This document shows positions 5,041 through 6,805 of a stretch of DNA of 6,805 nucleotides, one piece after another. Source of the stretch: Hydrogenophaga sp. (GTDB lineage: Bacteria; Pseudomonadota; Gammaproteobacteria; Burkholderiales; Burkholderiaceae_C); assembly GCA_018335615.1 (NCBI GenBank), contig JAGXRS010000178.1, positions 1-6,805 of the forward strand, written 5' to 3'. A program made the position numbers and the translations under genes. Below the pieces are notes generated by a model. It ran no database searches and had not been told where the DNA came from. It saw only the letters and a program-made list of their open reading frames with translations. The first letter of the stretch is position 1. The number at the start of each line of letters is the position of its first letter.

Positions 5041-5862
5041 TCAGTCGCGGAACACGGGGGTACGCCGCTCGCGTGCGGCGGCCAGCGCTTCGTCGAGGTC
5101 CTGCGAATACAGCATGGCGGCGTTCCAGGTGGCGACGTGGTCGAGCCCGTCGGCCGTGCGGTGGTCGCGCGCGTGGTTGAGCATGTGCTTGGTGCCGCGC
5201 AAGGCCAGCGGCGACTTGGCCGCCAGCGTGCGGGCCACGGCCGTCACGCCGTCGGCCAGGGCCTCGTCGCTCTCAAAGCACCGGTTGACCAGCCGCATCG
5301 CCTGCGCCTCGGGGCCGTCCACGCGCCGTCCGGTGAAGGCCAGTTCGCGCGCCAGGCCTTCACCCACGAGCCGGGGCAGCCGCTGCAGCGTGCCCACATC
5401 GGCCACCAGGCCGACGTCGATTTCCTTGACGCAGAACCAGGCGCTGGCACTGGCGTAGCGGAGGTCGCAGGCGGCGATGATGTCGATGCCGCCCCCCACG
5501 CAGGCGGCGTGCACCGCGGCGATCACGGGTTTGGGGCAGCGCTCGATGGCGGTGACGGTGTCCTGGATGTCGAGGATGTGGTCGCGCAGCCGTTCGCGCG
5601 CCCGGCCGTCGCAGGCATCGGCGGTGCGTTGCCTCAGCTCGGCGAAGGTGCCCAGGTCCAGCCCGGCGCAGAAGTGGCGGCCCCGGGCCTGCAGGATGCC
5701 CACGCGGGCGGCGTCGGTGCGGCCCAGCCAGCGCATCGCCTCGCGCAGCTCGTCCCACATGCGCAGGTTGATGGCGTTGGTCTTGTCGGGCCGGTTGAGC
5801 GCGATGCGCGCCACGCCCTGCTCCAGGCTGATGGCCAGTGTCTCCAGTGCCGGGGGTGTCAT
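5041..5862 (-). CDS. Crotonase family, delta3,5-delta2,4-dienoyl-CoA isomerase-like
   Basis: This 273-residue protein likely shifts the double bonds of a 3,5-dienoyl-CoA to the 2,4-dienoyl-CoA, an auxiliary step in beta-oxidation of unsaturated acyl chains. Oxyanion-hole segments are HFCAGLDL (63-70) and CVGGGID (121-127). All three acidic residues known from mammalian ECH1 are present with its exact spacing: D127, E147 and D155. They lie in GGGID and in KEIDVGLVADVGTLQRLP (146-163), a stretch close to ECH1. The C-terminal half also follows ECH1: ELAFTGRR, AKSPLALRGTK, NHARDH, then WNAAMLYSQD. Plain hydratases have two Glu in different context. The start at 5862 is chosen because GGAG lies 8 nt upstream and ATG overlaps the previous stop as ATGA; a longer open frame to 6306 is discounted. 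Coupled translation with the upstream crotonase is likely. The natural substrate could also be a ring-derived dienoyl-CoA. Confidence 0.85.
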   Translation of the reverse strand: MTPPALETLAISLEQGVARIALNRPDKTNAINLRMWDELREAMRWLGRTDAARVGILQARGRHFCAGLDLGTFAELRQRTADACDGRARERLRDHILDIQDTVTAIERCPKPVIAAVHAACVGGGIDIIAACDLRYASASAWFCVKEIDVGLVADVGTLQRLPRLVGEGLARELAFTGRRVDGPEAQAMRLVNRCFESDEALADGVTAVARTLAAKSPLALRGTKHMLNHARDHRTADGLDHVATWNAAMLYSQDLDEALAAARERRTPVFRD

Positions 5863-6665
5863 GTGGCCTGCTCCGGTGCGCCCGCAAAGCGGGGTGCCCG
5901 CTTGTCCAGGAAGGCGTGCACGCCTTCGCGTGCATCGGCGCTGGCACCGCAGGCCACCATGGCCAGGTGCTCCATCGCCAGTTGCTGCTCCAGGGTGTGA
6001 CCGGGCGCCTGGTCCACCAGCGACTTGATGCGCGCCAGCGACCCGGCCGCCCCCTGCGCCAGCGCACGGACCCGTGCCAGGGCGGCCGGCAGCAGCGCCT
6101 CGTCGGCGTGCACCTCGGCCACCAGCCCGGCGGCCAGGCATTGCGCGGCGTTCAGCGGCTGGTTGGTGAACAGGATGTGCTTGGCGCGCATGGGGCCGAC
6201 CAGTCGCGTGAGCGCCCACGACACGCCCACGTCCGGGCTCAGGCCGATGGCCGAGTACCCGCCGCGCAGCTTCATCGACGCCCCGGCCAGCACGAGGTCG
6301 GCGCACAGGGCGATGCCGATGCCGCCGCCGCCGAGCGAGCCGTTGACCGCGCTCACCACCGGCACCGGCAGGGTGCTCAGGGTGTGGATGGCGGCGTGCA
6401 GCGGCGGGATGCTGCGGTCGAGCAGGGCGGCGATGTGCTCGGCCGCGGCGAAACTGCGGATGTCCCCGCCAGCGCAGAAGTGCGGGCCCCTGGCCGCCAG
6501 CAGCACCGCGCGCACCGCACCGCGTTGCTGCTCTTGGTGAACCCGCTGCGTGACCTCGATGAAGGCACGTCCGGTGTCCTCGTCGAGCACATTGGCCTGT
6601 TCGGGCCGGTTGAAGGTGATGTGCGCCACGGCGCCCTGGATGTCCAGCAGGATGGGGGGTGTCAT
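5859..6665 (-). CDS. Crotonase family, PaaG-like enoyl-CoA isomerase/hydratase
   Basis: This 268-residue protein acts on a CoA thioester. It has oxyanion-hole segments HFCAGGDI (62-69) and LGGGGIG (111-117), the marks of the crotonase fold. The two Glu residues of classical enoyl-CoA hydratase are missing: the GGGCE position reads GGGGI, and no Glu occurs at the second site. Instead it has AIGLSPDVG (139-147) with Asp145, matching the IGLxPDxG segment of PaaG-type isomerases, in which that Asp is catalytic. Double-bond isomerisation (delta3 to delta2, or a PaaG-like ring reaction) is therefore favoured over hydration; this is inference from residue pattern. The paralogue downstream overlaps by ATGA (5859-5862). 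The start at 6665 overlaps the preceding frame's stop in the same way, with only a weak GAG 5 nt upstream, which points to translational coupling. The lack of the rest of a phenylacetate operon argues against calling it paaG. Confidence 0.85.
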   Translation of the reverse strand: MTPPILLDIQGAVAHITFNRPEQANVLDEDTGRAFIEVTQRVHQEQQRGAVRAVLLAARGPHFCAGGDIRSFAAAEHIAALLDRSIPPLHAAIHTLSTLPVPVVSAVNGSLGGGGIGIALCADLVLAGASMKLRGGYSAIGLSPDVGVSWALTRLVGPMRAKHILFTNQPLNAAQCLAAGLVAEVHADEALLPAALARVRALAQGAAGSLARIKSLVDQAPGHTLEQQLAMEHLAMVACGASADAREGVHAFLDKRAPRFAGAPEQAT

Positions 6666-6805
6666 GGCGTCTCAGTGTGGTGCTCCAGGTCGCGCCCGTC
6701 TTGCGTTGACTGGCTGTGGCGCGGGATGACGGCTGGCCACGGGGACCTTCGCGTGGCGCGGCCCCGGGTCGCCAGCGTCCACCGGCCGATGGGCTGGTGG
6801 CCAGC
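6662..6805 (-). CDS. C-terminal 47 codons of an unidentified upstream gene
   Basis: A frame open from the window edge ends at TGA 6664-6662, sharing ATGA with the start of the next gene. The same 4-bp overlap joins the two crotonases. About 85% of its third codon positions are G or C, which fits a real gene here. The tail is polar and charged, ending in DGRDLEHHTETP. It has no motif I recognise, and the product cannot be named. Another frame stays open and a third ends at a stop 11 bp earlier, so the call rests on overlap geometry and codon bias. Confidence 0.5.
   Translation of the reverse strand, partial: AGHQPIGRWTLATRGRATRRSPWPAVIPRHSQSTQDGRDLEHHTETP

Noticed and set aside
3653..5458. 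Plus-strand 601-codon open frame
   Set aside because: It is antisense to the TRAP binding protein and parts of two other well-supported genes; low-complexity Gly/Val/Arg/His content is typical of shadow frames in GC-rich DNA.
5863..6306. N-terminal extension of the dienoyl-CoA isomerase-like gene
   Set aside because: The extra 148 codons overlap the PaaG-like gene out of frame and are Arg/Gly/Ala-rich without a domain. ATG 5862 has a ribosome-binding site and starts at the family's usual N-terminus.

Overview
The window is GC-rich DNA with high G/C at third codon positions. The gene types (cytochrome c5-family protein, TRAP solute-binding protein, crotonases, AMP-forming acyl-CoA ligase) suggest a betaproteobacterium of the Burkholderiales, perhaps Comamonadaceae. 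That placement rests on gene content and codon style only.

Left end (1-895): a membrane-anchored c-type cytochrome runs leftward out of the window. It is divergent from an intact tRNA-Arg(CCG) at 820-895. Upstream of that tRNA lies a broken copy (725-765) carrying only the 5' half, followed by a second, more decayed scrap (786-809).

Middle (896-2070): about 1.2 kb with no intact gene. It looks like the wreckage of an accessory island beside the tRNA. It holds a 25-bp imperfect direct repeat spaced 52 bp; two type I-F-like CRISPR repeats exactly 60 bp apart (1192-1279); a DUF6036-like nucleotidyltransferase gene broken by two frameshifts (1374-1863, minus); and the C-terminal scrap of an IS5-type transposase (1908-2036, plus). 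None of these is a normal ORF call. They only appear when frames are joined or the DNA is read for repeats.

Right part (2071-6805, all minus strand): a catabolic gene cluster. In transcription order it has the C-terminus of an unidentified upstream gene, a PaaG-like crotonase, a delta3,5-delta2,4-dienoyl-CoA isomerase-like crotonase, a periplasmic DctP-type TRAP binding protein, and an acyl-CoA ligase. The first three are joined by 4-bp ATGA overlaps. The last two follow after short gaps that contain hairpins. The inferred logic is: a carboxylic acid is bound in the periplasm and imported by TRAP, the ligase makes its CoA thioester, and the crotonases move double bonds for beta-oxidation. The substrate, the TRAP membrane subunits and the oxidative steps are not visible here.

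The main discovery candidate is the decayed island with an orphan I-F CRISPR remnant next to a partly duplicated tRNA-Arg. No intact new system is visible.
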